Shown in pieces: positions 16,998 to 25,443 of a DNA stretch of 34,256 nt (its first letter is position 1; each line of letters opens with the position of its first letter). The position numbers and the translations under genes were made by a program. The notes under the pieces were generated by a model that was not told where the DNA came from, searched no databases, and was given only the letters and a program-made list of their open reading frames with translations. Source of the DNA: Prevotella sp. CAG:485 (GTDB lineage Bacteria; Bacteroidota; Bacteroidia; Bacteroidales; Muribaculaceae); assembly GCA_000437495.1 (NCBI GenBank), contig FR897847.1, positions 11,520-45,775 on the forward strand, written 5' to 3'.

Positions 16998-17867
16998 ATG
17001 GAAAGGGCAAGACACATATTCCGGCGCCTCGCGGCGGTTATGGCTGTTATGGCGGCAATCGTCGTCATGGCACCTGTGTGCCGTGCCCAGCTCATTGTGG
17101 AGCGCAACGACTCCATCGACCTCACCGACTCGCTGCGGCGCGACTTTGACAGCCGACCCTATTTCTCGCTCTACAAGGACAATTATTTCCTGGTAGGCAC
17201 CGACCCTTTTCGCAAACCCACAGCCAACAACAGCGACGTCAAATTTCAGATAAGCATTCAGCAAAAGCTCACAAAGAGCGTCTTACCGCTTCATTCTTAT
17301 CTGTTCCTGATGTACACGCAGAAAGTGTTCTGGGATGTGTTCAAAGAGTCGATGCCCATGCACGATTTCATCTTCAACCCGGGCATCGGCCTCAGCAAGC
17401 CGCTGTTTCACAAAAACCGCTTCATAGGCAAACTCACCCTGCTTATCGAACACGAGAGCAACGGCCGCGACTCCATTCAGAGCCGTTCGTGGAACCGTAT
17501 CTCGCTGGGCTGCAACATCATCATCGACAAATGGCTTATGGTGCACGGCAAAATATGGATTCCCATCATCGACGGCCAGAACAACCGCGACATCCTCAAA
17601 TATGCCGGTATCTGGCAGCACGGTGTGCAGATCACCTCACCCAACCGCAAGTTCTTCTGGGACATTACCCTGACAAAACGTGCGGGCTTCAATCTCAATT
17701 ACAACGTGCAGCTGGATTTCGGGTGGAGGATGTTTAAAAAAGCCAATCAATTCTTCTTTATACAATTTTACAACGGCTATGGGGAGAATCTGCTTGACTA
17801 CAACCAATTCCACCGGCGCATACGCGTGGGACTGGTGATTCGACCCAAATTTTTCTCTGATTTCTGA
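16998..17867 (+). CDS. pldA: Outer-membrane phospholipase A
   Basis: OMPLA hydrolyses phospholipids misplaced in the outer leaflet of the outer membrane, as a dimeric 12-strand beta-barrel. The 289-residue protein has a signal peptide (n-region MERARHIFRR, hydrophobic core, cut after VCRA). The active-site signature is EHESNGRDSI...SRSWNR, giving H152, S154 and N166 of the Asn-His-Ser triad. Alternating aromatic strands and a terminal barrel strand (RIRVGLVIRPKFFSDF) fit an outer-membrane protein. The ATG at 16998 is chosen; the TTG at 16986 overlaps the -7 promoter element. The next gene starts two nt after the stop codon. Confidence 0.9.
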   Translation: MERARHIFRRLAAVMAVMAAIVVMAPVCRAQLIVERNDSIDLTDSLRRDFDSRPYFSLYKDNYFLVGTDPFRKPTANNSDVKFQISIQQKLTKSVLPLHSYLFLMYTQKVFWDVFKESMPMHDFIFNPGIGLSKPLFHKNRFIGKLTLLIEHESNGRDSIQSRSWNRISLGCNIIIDKWLMVHGKIWIPIIDGQNNRDILKYAGIWQHGVQITSPNRKFFWDITLTKRAGFNLNYNVQLDFGWRMFKKANQFFFIQFYNGYGENLLDYNQFHRRIRVGLVIRPKFFSDF

Positions 17868-17869
17868 TA

Positions 17870-19129
17870 ATGTTTCAACTTACAGGTATATCACCGCTAA
17901 TATGGGTGTTGCTCGCCCTTGGTCTCATCTTCGGCATCCTCTTCATCATCTTCGGGCCAAACCGCTACAATCAGCTCATACGCACCATCCGCTGCCAGGC
18001 AGCCAAAGCACCCGAATATGAGGCTGAGGAAGAAGAAATCCAAGAAGAAGAACAAAAACAAGAGCAGGAACTGGAGCCGGAAGATTCCGGGCATGCCGAC
18101 GTGCCGCGCATCAGCGTGATAGCTTTCAGCACGGGGCGCACCGACGAGGTCGGCCGTTTTCTGGAAGCCATAGCCGCGCAGGATTATCCCAACATAGAGG
18201 TTGTGGTGGTCGTCGACGGGTCGGCACGTGAGGCGTCAAACCTCAGCGAGACATACGGCGAGGCTTATCCCAACGTCGGATTTACGTTTGTACCCCCGGA
18301 GGCCCACAACCTGAGCCGCCGCAAACTCGGCAACACAATAGGCATAAAGAAGGCCACGGGCGACATTATCCTCACCACCTTGACCAACATTGAAGTGACG
18401 TCAGACCAATGGCTTAGCCTCATGGCGTCGCAGTTCGGCGACGCGGCCACGGAGATAGTGCTTGGAGCGGCCTACATGGACCTCCGCCCGCTGCGCGGAC
18501 CCAAACAATGGTACCGGCGTTTCGACACGCTGCTCACCACAGCACGCTGGATGCTGAGCGCCATTGACGGCAAGCCATATCGCGGCGACGGCGCCAACCT
18601 CGCATTCCGTCGCGAGACTTTCTTCCGCAACTCAGGCTACGGCAACAACTACTTCCTCCATTCGGGCGACGACGACATCTTCGTCAATCAGGTGGCCACA
18701 GCCGCCAACTCGCGCTTTATGTTCGCCCCCCAAGCCACAGTGTTGGTCAACTGGGGCGAGAGCACGCGCCGAATGTGGATAAACATGAAGGAACGTTACA
18801 CCTTCAGCGCCCGTTACCTGGACAACAACCGCCGCGTGAGCCAAAGCCTGCTGTGGGCCGATTTGTGGCTCTACAACCTGCTGTTGGTGGCTGCCGGCGT
18901 CCTCACGGGCATTACCGGCAATCTGCTGATACCCATAATAGCCTTTGTGCTGCTGTTCGCCTTCCAGCTGATGCAGATAATGCTTTACCGGCGCCTGGCC
19001 GCATGTTTCAGAAGCACACGGCTTTGGTTTGCCGTGCCGCTGTTTTACCTGCTCAAGCCCCTGGGCGACATTCTGTTCCGTCTGCGTTACGCGCGCAATG
19101 CCCGGTTCAACTTTACATACCGCCGCTAA
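17870..19129 (+). CDS. Membrane-anchored family 2 glycosyltransferase
   Basis: The 419-residue protein has an N-terminal membrane segment (about residues 8-28), then a very acidic Glu/Gln-rich linker (about 48-75). The GT2 catalytic domain follows: PRISVIAFSTGR, VVVVVDGS with D116, GDGANLAFRRETF, and SGDDDIFVNQVA as the likely acid/base segment. The KERYTFSARY stretch sits where processive relatives carry QxxRW. Three or four C-terminal hydrophobic segments (from about residue 325) would place the active site on the cytoplasmic face. The sugar donor and product are unknown. Pairing with pldA (2-nt gap) suggests an envelope role. The linker is odd for the family. Confidence 0.85.
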   Translation: MFQLTGISPLIWVLLALGLIFGILFIIFGPNRYNQLIRTIRCQAAKAPEYEAEEEEIQEEEQKQEQELEPEDSGHADVPRISVIAFSTGRTDEVGRFLEAIAAQDYPNIEVVVVVDGSAREASNLSETYGEAYPNVGFTFVPPEAHNLSRRKLGNTIGIKKATGDIILTTLTNIEVTSDQWLSLMASQFGDAATEIVLGAAYMDLRPLRGPKQWYRRFDTLLTTARWMLSAIDGKPYRGDGANLAFRRETFFRNSGYGNNYFLHSGDDDIFVNQVATAANSRFMFAPQATVLVNWGESTRRMWINMKERYTFSARYLDNNRRVSQSLLWADLWLYNLLLVAAGVLTGITGNLLIPIIAFVLLFAFQLMQIMLYRRLAACFRSTRLWFAVPLFYLLKPLGDILFRLRYARNARFNFTYRR

Positions 19130-19159
19130 ATTCGCGCAGCACACTTTTAATTCTTTTTT

Positions 19160-19194
19160 CGACAGGGTCTTATAGGCCATGTCGATTTTTTTTT
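19160..19194 (+). terminator. Probable terminator of the pldA-glycosyltransferase unit
   Basis: CGACA (19160-19164) pairs with TGTCG (19180-19184), with extra G-C pairs possible inside, followed by a nine-T run at 19186-19194. The T run directly abuts the gyrB -7 box. Confidence 0.5.
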
Positions 19195-19195
19195 G

Positions 19196-19203
19196 TATCT
19201 TTG
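19196..19203 (+). promoter_or_regulatory. -7 element of the gyrB promoter
   Basis: TATCTTTG matches TAnnTTTG 48 nt upstream of the ATG at 19251. The -33 position falls within the preceding terminator hairpin and is not a good TTTG. Confidence 0.55.
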
Positions 19204-19250
19204 CAGGTGTTTTTGCTCAACGCGCAAACACACCTACGAAGACTATCATA

Positions 19251-21236
19251 ATGGAAAATATAGAAGACATCAACAACAGCACAGAAGAACAAAGCCGCCA
19301 TTACGCGGCCGACAATATTCAAGTGCTGGAAGGCCTTGAAGCAGTACGCAAACGCCCGTCAATGTATATCGGCGATACCGGCACACGCGGCCTTCATCAT
19401 CTGGTATATGAGGTAGTAGACAACTCCATAGACGAAGCCTTGGCAGGTTTCGCCAATCACATAGAAGTAACCATTCTTGCCGACAATTCCATCCGCGTGG
19501 TCGACAACGGCCGCGGTATCCCGGTGGATATGCACCCCAAACTCCACAAACCGGCTCTGGAGGTCGTACTGACGGTGCTTCACGCCGGCGGCAAGTTCGA
19601 CAAAGGGTCATATAAGGTGTCGGGCGGTCTGCACGGTGTGGGTGTGAGCTGCGTCAACGCCCTGTCAGACATGCTGCGCGCCGAGATTTGCCGCGACGGC
19701 AAAATCTACATGCAGGAATACAGCAAAGGCAAGCCCACAACCGAACTGACGGTAACCGGACAGGCCTCACACACCGGCACTACGATAACCTTCCACCCCG
19801 ATGCCGAAATCTTTACGGAGACCATCTACGACTACGACACGCTGGCCAACCGCCTTCGCGACCTGGCCTTCCTCAACGCAGGCATCACCCTGTCGCTGAC
19901 CGACGAGCGCGAACGCGACGAGGAGGGTAACCCGCGCAAACAGGTGTTCCACTCCGATGAGGGTCTGAAGGAGTTCGTGCGCTACATTGACCAGGGCAAA
20001 GACCCGCTGATTGCCGACGTCATTCACCTCAACACGGTGCGCAACGGTGTGCCCATTGAGGTGGCCATGACCTACAACACATCGTTCAACGAGAACATCT
20101 TCTCATACGTCAACAACATCAACACCATAGAGGGCGGCACGCACCTCACGGGCTTCCGCCGCGGCCTCACGTCGACGCTGAAGAAATATGCCGACGAGAA
20201 CCATTTGCTCGACAAGCTCAAGAATGTAGAGCTTAGCAAAGAGGACTTCCGCGACGGCCTCACGGCGGTAATATCGGTGAAAGTGGCCGAGCCGCAGTTT
20301 GAGGGTCAGACCAAGACCAAATTGGGCAACAACGACGTTATGGGCGTGGTACAGACAGCCGTCAGCGAGGCGCTGCGCAACTATCTCGAGGAGCATCCCA
20401 AAGAGGCTCGCGTGATAGTTGACAAAGTGGTTCTTGCCGCTCAGGCACGCCATGCCGCCTACAACGCGCGCATGAAAGTGCAGCGCAAATCGCCTCTCGG
20501 CGGCGCCGGACTCCCCGGCAAACTCGCCGACTGCAACAGCCGCGACGCAGCCGAATGTGAGCTGTTCCTGGTGGAGGGTGATTCGGCAGGCGGCAGCGCC
20601 AAGCAGGGCCGAAACCCGCATTTCCAGGCTATCCTTCCACTCCGCGGCAAGATTCTCAACGTGGAGAAAGCCATGGACCACAAGGTGTTTGAGAGCGAGG
20701 AGATTGTGAATATGTTTAAGGCTCTGGGCGTAACCATAGGCACCGAAGAGGACTCCAAAGAGCCCAACATGAGCAAGCTCCGTTATCACAAAATCATCAT
20801 CATGACCGATGCCGACGTCGACGGCGCCCACATCGCCACGCTGCTGATGACGTTCTTCTTCCGCCGCATCCGCCCCATCATAGAGCAGGGTTATCTATAC
20901 ATCGCCGCGCCTCCGCTCTACAAATGCAGCACAAAGGGCCGCAACAAGATAGAGGAATATGCCTGGGACGACCGCCAGGTGCAGCAGTTCATCGACCGTC
21001 ATTGCGGCGGCGACAACAGCAAGATGGTGTTGCAGCGCTACAAAGGTCTTGGCGAGATGATGCCTGCCCAGCTGTGGGAGACCACCATGGACCCGGCACA
21101 CCGACTGCTCAAACAGGTGCATATCAACGACGCCGCCGAGGCTGACCGCATCTTCTCCATCCTCATGGGCGAGCAGGTGGGTCCCCGCCGCGAATTCATC
21201 GAGTCGAACGCCAAGTTCGCCAACATCGACGCCTGA
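19251..21236 (+). CDS. gyrB: DNA gyrase subunit B
   Basis: GyrB is the ATPase subunit that, with GyrA, introduces negative supercoils. The 661-residue protein has the GHKL ATPase motifs EVVDNSIDEA, VDNGRGIP and GGLHGVGVSCVN. The Toprim motifs are EGDSAGGSA (about residue 442) and DADVDGAHI (about 520), and the C-terminus RREFIESNAKFANIDA is typical of GyrB. The length suits Bacteroidota GyrB, which lack the E. coli insertion. The ATG at 19251 (MENIEDINNS) is chosen. An upstream in-frame ATG at 19179 lies before the -7 promoter element and adds residues unlike the family. ParE is the main alternative; the GyrB-like tail argues against it. Confidence 0.95.
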   Translation: MENIEDINNSTEEQSRHYAADNIQVLEGLEAVRKRPSMYIGDTGTRGLHHLVYEVVDNSIDEALAGFANHIEVTILADNSIRVVDNGRGIPVDMHPKLHKPALEVVLTVLHAGGKFDKGSYKVSGGLHGVGVSCVNALSDMLRAEICRDGKIYMQEYSKGKPTTELTVTGQASHTGTTITFHPDAEIFTETIYDYDTLANRLRDLAFLNAGITLSLTDERERDEEGNPRKQVFHSDEGLKEFVRYIDQGKDPLIADVIHLNTVRNGVPIEVAMTYNTSFNENIFSYVNNINTIEGGTHLTGFRRGLTSTLKKYADENHLLDKLKNVELSKEDFRDGLTAVISVKVAEPQFEGQTKTKLGNNDVMGVVQTAVSEALRNYLEEHPKEARVIVDKVVLAAQARHAAYNARMKVQRKSPLGGAGLPGKLADCNSRDAAECELFLVEGDSAGGSAKQGRNPHFQAILPLRGKILNVEKAMDHKVFESEEIVNMFKALGVTIGTEEDSKEPNMSKLRYHKIIIMTDADVDGAHIATLLMTFFFRRIRPIIEQGYLYIAAPPLYKCSTKGRNKIEEYAWDDRQVQQFIDRHCGGDNSKMVLQRYKGLGEMMPAQLWETTMDPAHRLLKQVHINDAAEADRIFSILMGEQVGPRREFIESNAKFANIDA

Positions 21237-21264
21237 CCCCCCCCCACAAAAAAATACGATATTG

Positions 21265-21294
21265 AAAGCGACGCCAAAATGGTGCCGCTTTTTT
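21265..21294 (+). terminator. Rho-independent terminator of gyrB
   Basis: AAAGCG-A-CGCCA (21265-21276) pairs with TGGTG-C-CGCTTT (21280-21291) with one internal mismatch and one G-T pair, then T's to 21294. A run of nine C (21237-21245) and seven A lies between the stop codon and the hairpin. Confidence 0.75.
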
Positions 21295-21562
21295 ATGATG
21301 ACTAAGTCATAATCAGTCAGTGGAAACGTTAAGACGCAGCATAATCCATTAACGTTTGTTAATTATTGTTAAATAATCGGGGAGGGGTAAATTATTTTTT
21401 GTATTTTTTATAAATTTGCAACCGATAGTTTAGTCCTCCCGTTAAAAGATCGGCAGTCTATTTTTCACCCATATAGTCTGTTTCTCCTTTGCAAAATTTC
21501 GTTTTCACAAAACTATCTTAAAACAATTTCACTATTCACCCCAAAAACCTCTCAGCAGTATT
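21295..21562 (+). promoter_or_regulatory. Upstream region of the BspA-like gene with -7 element at 21411-21418
   Basis: TAAATTTG at 21411-21418 matches TAnnTTTG; no TTTG is found 20 nt upstream. This would give a leader of about 140 nt before the ATG at 21563. The leader is A/T- and C-rich. A small CCGAT...ATCGG hairpin is possible near 21422-21453. I recognise no riboswitch. Confidence 0.4.
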
Positions 21563-24500
21563 ATGAGAAAACTGAACGTATCAAAATGGCTACTGATAGC
21601 CATCATGCTGAACCTGACCGGCTCAATTGCCGCAGCCAACAACCCCCAACTCGCGAACTGGGTCAACAACATCGCCTACACCATCGTCAACGGAGAAGCC
21701 AGCGTAAGCGGTCTCAAAGAGGATGCCACGGAAATGAAAATTCCCGAGAAAGTAACGATAGACGGCACTCAGTACAACGTTACGTCCGTAGCGTCAAGCG
21801 CCTGCCGGGCTCACGCAACCCTGACCAAAGTATCTTTTCCTGCCACTATGCGCACCATAGGGACAGACGCATTCGCCGAGTGCTATGCACTCTCGGATGT
21901 AACCTTCAAGGAGGGCATCGAGACCCTTTCGGCACGCTGCTTTACCAACTGCCGCAACATTGTCTCGCTCGATTTACCATCTACAATCACCTCTCTCGGC
22001 GTAGCCACGTTCGCCAAATGCAAGGCACTGAAGACGGTCAACATGCCCGCAAGCCTGAAGGTGATAGGTGACTCGACTTTTGCCTACGACACCTTTCTAA
22101 CGGACTTAACTCTGCCCGAAGGTCTTCAGACCATAGGAGCGTATGCGTTCGCCAACGCCGGACTCACGAAAATCACCATACCGTCGTCGGTAACGAGCTT
22201 CGGTGTGGGTACGTTCAAAGGTAACACCAAAATCCGCACAATCTACCTTCGAGAGACTGTGCCTTCGCTGCCTGACTTATTCTGCTACGGAGCCTCTTCC
22301 CTGACCACCGTCTACGTAGAGAATTCCATGCCATGGACTCTCGGCTTCGCTAATATGAAAAGTATAGGCCGCAATGCCTTCATGGGCACTAAGTTGTCAT
22401 CTTCTGCAACCTTTGGCCCAGGTCTTGTAAGCATAGGCGACAGCGCCTATTATGGCACAAATATATCTTCCATAAACATTCCCGCCAACGTTAAGAAAAT
22501 AGGCGACTACTGCTTCGCCAAATGTGTAAAACTCAACACCCTTTCGGTAAGTGAAGGCATAGAAGTTTTACCCACGGGTTTCATTGACGGCGCCACGGCG
22601 CTGAAGAAATGCTACCTGCCTCTCTCTGTGAAGGTAATAGGCGAAAATGCATTCCGCGGCACAGTGAAATTGGAAAATTTTGCATTGATGAACGGACTGA
22701 CAACGTTAGGCGCCGGTTCGCTGTCGGGTATCGCCTTGTCCGAAATAGTTCTTCCTCCCTCGGTAACATCGGTAGGAGCGAATGCTTTTGCCGGCTGTAC
22801 AGCTCTGCAGAGCGTGATCCTCGGCAACAAGGTAACCAAGATCAACGCCGGCATGTGCGCCAACGTACGTCTCCTCAATACGGTAGTGATTCCTGAAGGC
22901 GTAACGGAGGCCGGAGACACGGCTTTCGCCAACTGCCCGATGCTGACTAATGTGTCTCTGCCATCAACCTTCGGCCGCGGGGGTGCGGGTATGTTCAAAG
23001 GCATCAATATAAGCTCTCTCAACGTAATGGCCTCAACGCCGCCTGAAATGGGTGAAGGGGCGTTTGAAGAATCTATCTACTCAACTTGTACCGTACAGGT
23101 GCCTGCCGAGGCTTTGGCCCGCTATCAGCAACACAGCTTGTGGAAGAAATTTGCCAAGTTGCAGTCGGCCCCGACTCCGGAATACAAGTATAAGATAAAT
23201 AACGGCAACGCCACTATCACCTGCGTAACGCCGAGAACCATAGCAGTGGCCGAAATACCGGCAACCATAGGCGATAACTGTCCGGTAGTGGAAATAGGGT
23301 CAAATGCCTTTTCCAGCAAGCCGAGCCTGCAGAAAGTAGTGATTCCGGCATCAGTCAAAAAAATTGGTTCAAATGCTTTCTCCAACTGTAAGTCGCTTTC
23401 ATCGGTAACAATCAACGAAGGAACGGACACAATAGCTCAGAATGCATTCTTCAATTGCTGCTGTCTGAAGGAAATAACCCTTCCCAAAACTGTAAAATAC
23501 GTAGGCCACGGCTGCTTCCAAAACGATTATTTGCTCGAAAAGGTAAATATACCTGAAGGGGTGGACTCATTGGGTCACAGCATCTTCATGAGATGCTACA
23601 ACCTGAAACAGGTATCGCTGCCCTCCACCCTGAAGGCCATTCAGATACAAGCTTTCTGTTACACATACGCTCTTGAACACCTCGACATTCCCAAAGGCGT
23701 AAATGCTATAGGTTATTTGAGCCTTGCATACACCGGACTCAGGTCAATAGCAATTCCTGACTCGGCCAAACGGTTCGGAGATTTTGCATGTGCCGAAAAC
23801 ATGTACCTAAAAAAGGCCACATTACCCGAAGGGCTGAATCAGATACCAGACTATTTCTTCAACAGCTGCAAAAATCTTGAAGAATGTAACTTCCCGTCGA
23901 GTCTTAAGGTTATAGGCCGACAGGCGTTCGACGAAACAGCCCTTAAAGAGGCAATCCTGCCCAATGGCCTGACGACCTTACGGGTCAATGCATTCCTTAA
24001 CTGCCGCCAATTGAAAAAGGCCCGCGTTCCCGGTACCGTCTCCACATGGGAATCCACTACCTTTAGCGGCGATTGGAGTCTTACGGACGTTGAGCTGTGC
24101 GAAGGTCTCACCGAAGTGGCATACGGTGCATTCCTCGACTGCAACCATCTGGCACGCATCACGATACCTTCAACGGTGAAGAAGCTGGCATACAGCAGCT
24201 TCAACTGCGCAGGCTTGGAGGAAATCACTCTGCCTGAAGGCCTGATAACTGTGGATGGCTATGCTGTGTCGCGCAACAAGTTTAAGAGCATAACATTTCC
24301 TGCATCAGTTATCAACGTAGGCAACAACATTCTTGCAAACTCTCCAAATCTGGAGACCGTAAAGGTAGGTGCAGGATGGAAGATAATCCCGACCTCTTGC
24401 TTCCTGAACTGCCCCAAGCTAACGACCATAGAAATTCCCGAAGGAGTAACGGAGACAGGCAACAACGCCTTCCGCCAGTGTCCGTCACTGGAGAAGCTCA

Positions 24501-24877
24501 CCCTGCCGTCGTCTATTACCAAATGCGGCAACTATATGTTCTACCAAAGCACTAACCTGAAGGAACTCACCGTGCTGGCCACAACGCCTCCCACCTTCGG
24601 GGGAACAACCCCATTCCCGGTTGAGCTATACAGCTCCTGCACGCTGTTAGTTCCGGCATCCGCCATAGACCTCTACAAAGAGGCGGATATATGGAAAAAT
24701 TTCAACACCATCAAGACGTCGGGCGTAACCGGACCGAATGTTGACGAGGCCGAAGACGTAGTGATAGCCATCTACACTCTAAACGGCTTCAAGGTGTCAA
24801 AGCCGGTGGGCGGTCAGGTTAACATATTCCGTTACCGGAGCGGCAAAACCAAGAAAGTATTCGTACCCGCTTATTAA
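21563..24877 (+). CDS. BspA-like leucine-rich repeat (LRR_5) surface protein
   Basis: The 1104-residue protein has a signal peptide (cut near GSIAAANN). It is then almost entirely about 23-residue LRR_5/BspA-type repeats of the form LTKVSFPATMRTIGTDAFAEC. It is built from two similar halves. Each opens with a matching entry segment (IAYTIVNGEASVSGL near residue 34; YKINNGNATITCV near residue 543). Each closes with a cap (ASTPPEMGEGAFEESIYSTC near 488; ATTPPTFGGTTPFPVELYSS near 1011, both followed by VPA and a LWKKF/IWKNF helix). The last 40 residues (IAIYTLNGFKV...KKVFVPAY) resemble a type IX secretion-like sorting tail. Relatives act in adhesion to host proteins or other bacteria; the ligand is unknown. 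It is a single-gene unit with its own terminator. Confidence 0.88.
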   Translation: MRKLNVSKWLLIAIMLNLTGSIAAANNPQLANWVNNIAYTIVNGEASVSGLKEDATEMKIPEKVTIDGTQYNVTSVASSACRAHATLTKVSFPATMRTIGTDAFAECYALSDVTFKEGIETLSARCFTNCRNIVSLDLPSTITSLGVATFAKCKALKTVNMPASLKVIGDSTFAYDTFLTDLTLPEGLQTIGAYAFANAGLTKITIPSSVTSFGVGTFKGNTKIRTIYLRETVPSLPDLFCYGASSLTTVYVENSMPWTLGFANMKSIGRNAFMGTKLSSSATFGPGLVSIGDSAYYGTNISSINIPANVKKIGDYCFAKCVKLNTLSVSEGIEVLPTGFIDGATALKKCYLPLSVKVIGENAFRGTVKLENFALMNGLTTLGAGSLSGIALSEIVLPPSVTSVGANAFAGCTALQSVILGNKVTKINAGMCANVRLLNTVVIPEGVTEAGDTAFANCPMLTNVSLPSTFGRGGAGMFKGINISSLNVMASTPPEMGEGAFEESIYSTCTVQVPAEALARYQQHSLWKKFAKLQSAPTPEYKYKINNGNATITCVTPRTIAVAEIPATIGDNCPVVEIGSNAFSSKPSLQKVVIPASVKKIGSNAFSNCKSLSSVTINEGTDTIAQNAFFNCCCLKEITLPKTVKYVGHGCFQNDYLLEKVNIPEGVDSLGHSIFMRCYNLKQVSLPSTLKAIQIQAFCYTYALEHLDIPKGVNAIGYLSLAYTGLRSIAIPDSAKRFGDFACAENMYLKKATLPEGLNQIPDYFFNSCKNLEECNFPSSLKVIGRQAFDETALKEAILPNGLTTLRVNAFLNCRQLKKARVPGTVSTWESTTFSGDWSLTDVELCEGLTEVAYGAFLDCNHLARITIPSTVKKLAYSSFNCAGLEEITLPEGLITVDGYAVSRNKFKSITFPASVINVGNNILANSPNLETVKVGAGWKIIPTSCFLNCPKLTTIEIPEGVTETGNNAFRQCPSLEKLTLPSSITKCGNYMFYQSTNLKELTVLATTPPTFGGTTPFPVELYSSCTLLVPASAIDLYKEADIWKNFNTIKTSGVTGPNVDEAEDVVIAIYTLNGFKVSKPVGGQVNIFRYRSGKTKKVFVPAY

Positions 24878-24901
24878 TTTGCACTATAGTCTCATATAAT
24901 G

Positions 24902-24945
24902 AGAGGCTGTGTCATAATTCACTTATGGCGCAGCCTCTTGTTTTG
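24902..24945 (+). terminator. Rho-independent terminator of the BspA-like gene
   Basis: AGAGGCTG (24902-24909) pairs with CAGCCTCT (24931-24938), extendable by a few pairs on the loop side, then TGTTTT. Confidence 0.75.
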
Positions 24946-24951
24946 AGGGGA

Positions 24952-24983
24952 TTTGCAGAGGTGAGGGGAAAATGTTAATTTTG
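24952..24983 (+). promoter_or_regulatory. Promoter opening the 24997-33962 gene chain
   Basis: TTTG at 24952-24955, exactly 20 nt, then TAATTTTG at 24976-24983: the best match to the Bacteroides pattern in the window together with the kinase promoter. The box ends 13 nt before the ATG at 24997, so the leader would be about ten nt or less. Confidence 0.7.
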
Positions 24984-24996
24984 CGAAAAAGGAAGT

Positions 24997-25443
24997 ATGG
25001 GCAAAAAGATATTATTGACGCTGACTTTTGCAGCGCTGACGTTTGTGGCGCTGATGGCTTACGGCAACCGCGTATTTTGCCGTTACTGCGGCTATAGCTC
25101 AAGCAGTGTGTCATCGCTGACTTCAGGGTATTGCAGCCGCTCGCCGCAGGGTGCTTACAAAGGGTATCATCAGCCGTATGCCGGCGGCGAACGTTCGCAT
25201 TATTTCTGTCGTTACTGCGGCCATAAGTCGAGCAGTATCTCGTCGCTGACCTCGGGGCGCTGCAGCCGCTCGCCGTTGGGTGCCTACAAAGGGTATCACG
25301 AGCCGTATGCCGGCAATGAGAGCGGCAGTTATACATGCATTTACTGCGGCCATAAATCAAGCAGCATCTCGTCTTTGACCTCGGGGCGCTGCAGCCGCTC
25401 GCCGTTGGGTGCCTACAAAGGATATCATCAACCGCTTGAATAA
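24997..25443 (+). CDS. Small exported protein with three CX2C-X14-C-X11-H repeats
   Basis: I do not recognise a named family with confidence. The 148 residues start with a hydrophobic signal or anchor (MGKKILLTLTFAALTFVALM) without a lipobox. Three near-identical 43-residue units follow: C28/C31/C46/H58, C71/C74/C89/H101 and C114/C117/C132/H144. Each reads roughly CRYCGHKSSSISSLTSGRCS, then a GAYKGYHxP tail. Three Cys plus one His per unit at fixed spacing looks like a zinc-finger-type metal site; with three Cys per unit, simple disulfide pairing is less likely. That metal is bound, and which, is inference. The stop codon overlaps the MATE gene ATG by one nt (TAATG), so the two are probably translationally coupled. 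The protein ends almost directly after the third unit. Confidence 0.75.
   Translation: MGKKILLTLTFAALTFVALMAYGNRVFCRYCGYSSSSVSSLTSGYCSRSPQGAYKGYHQPYAGGERSHYFCRYCGHKSSSISSLTSGRCSRSPLGAYKGYHEPYAGNESGSYTCIYCGHKSSSISSLTSGRCSRSPLGAYKGYHQPLE
25078..25440 (+). repeat. 129-bp tandem repeat, 2.8 copies, inside the Cys/His protein
   Basis: Units begin at 25078, 25207 and 25336, the last truncated at 105 bp. Units two and three are closest at nucleotide level (long shared stretches around the CGGGGCGCTGCAGCCGCTCG segment), which suggests recent duplication. Confidence 0.85.

Noticed and set aside
19179..19250. Longer gyrB start giving a signal-like N-terminus
   Set aside because: The ATG lies upstream of the TATCTTTG promoter box and the added residues are translated from promoter sequence.
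20103..20831. 242-codon minus-strand open frame
   Set aside because: It is antisense to the GyrB Toprim region.
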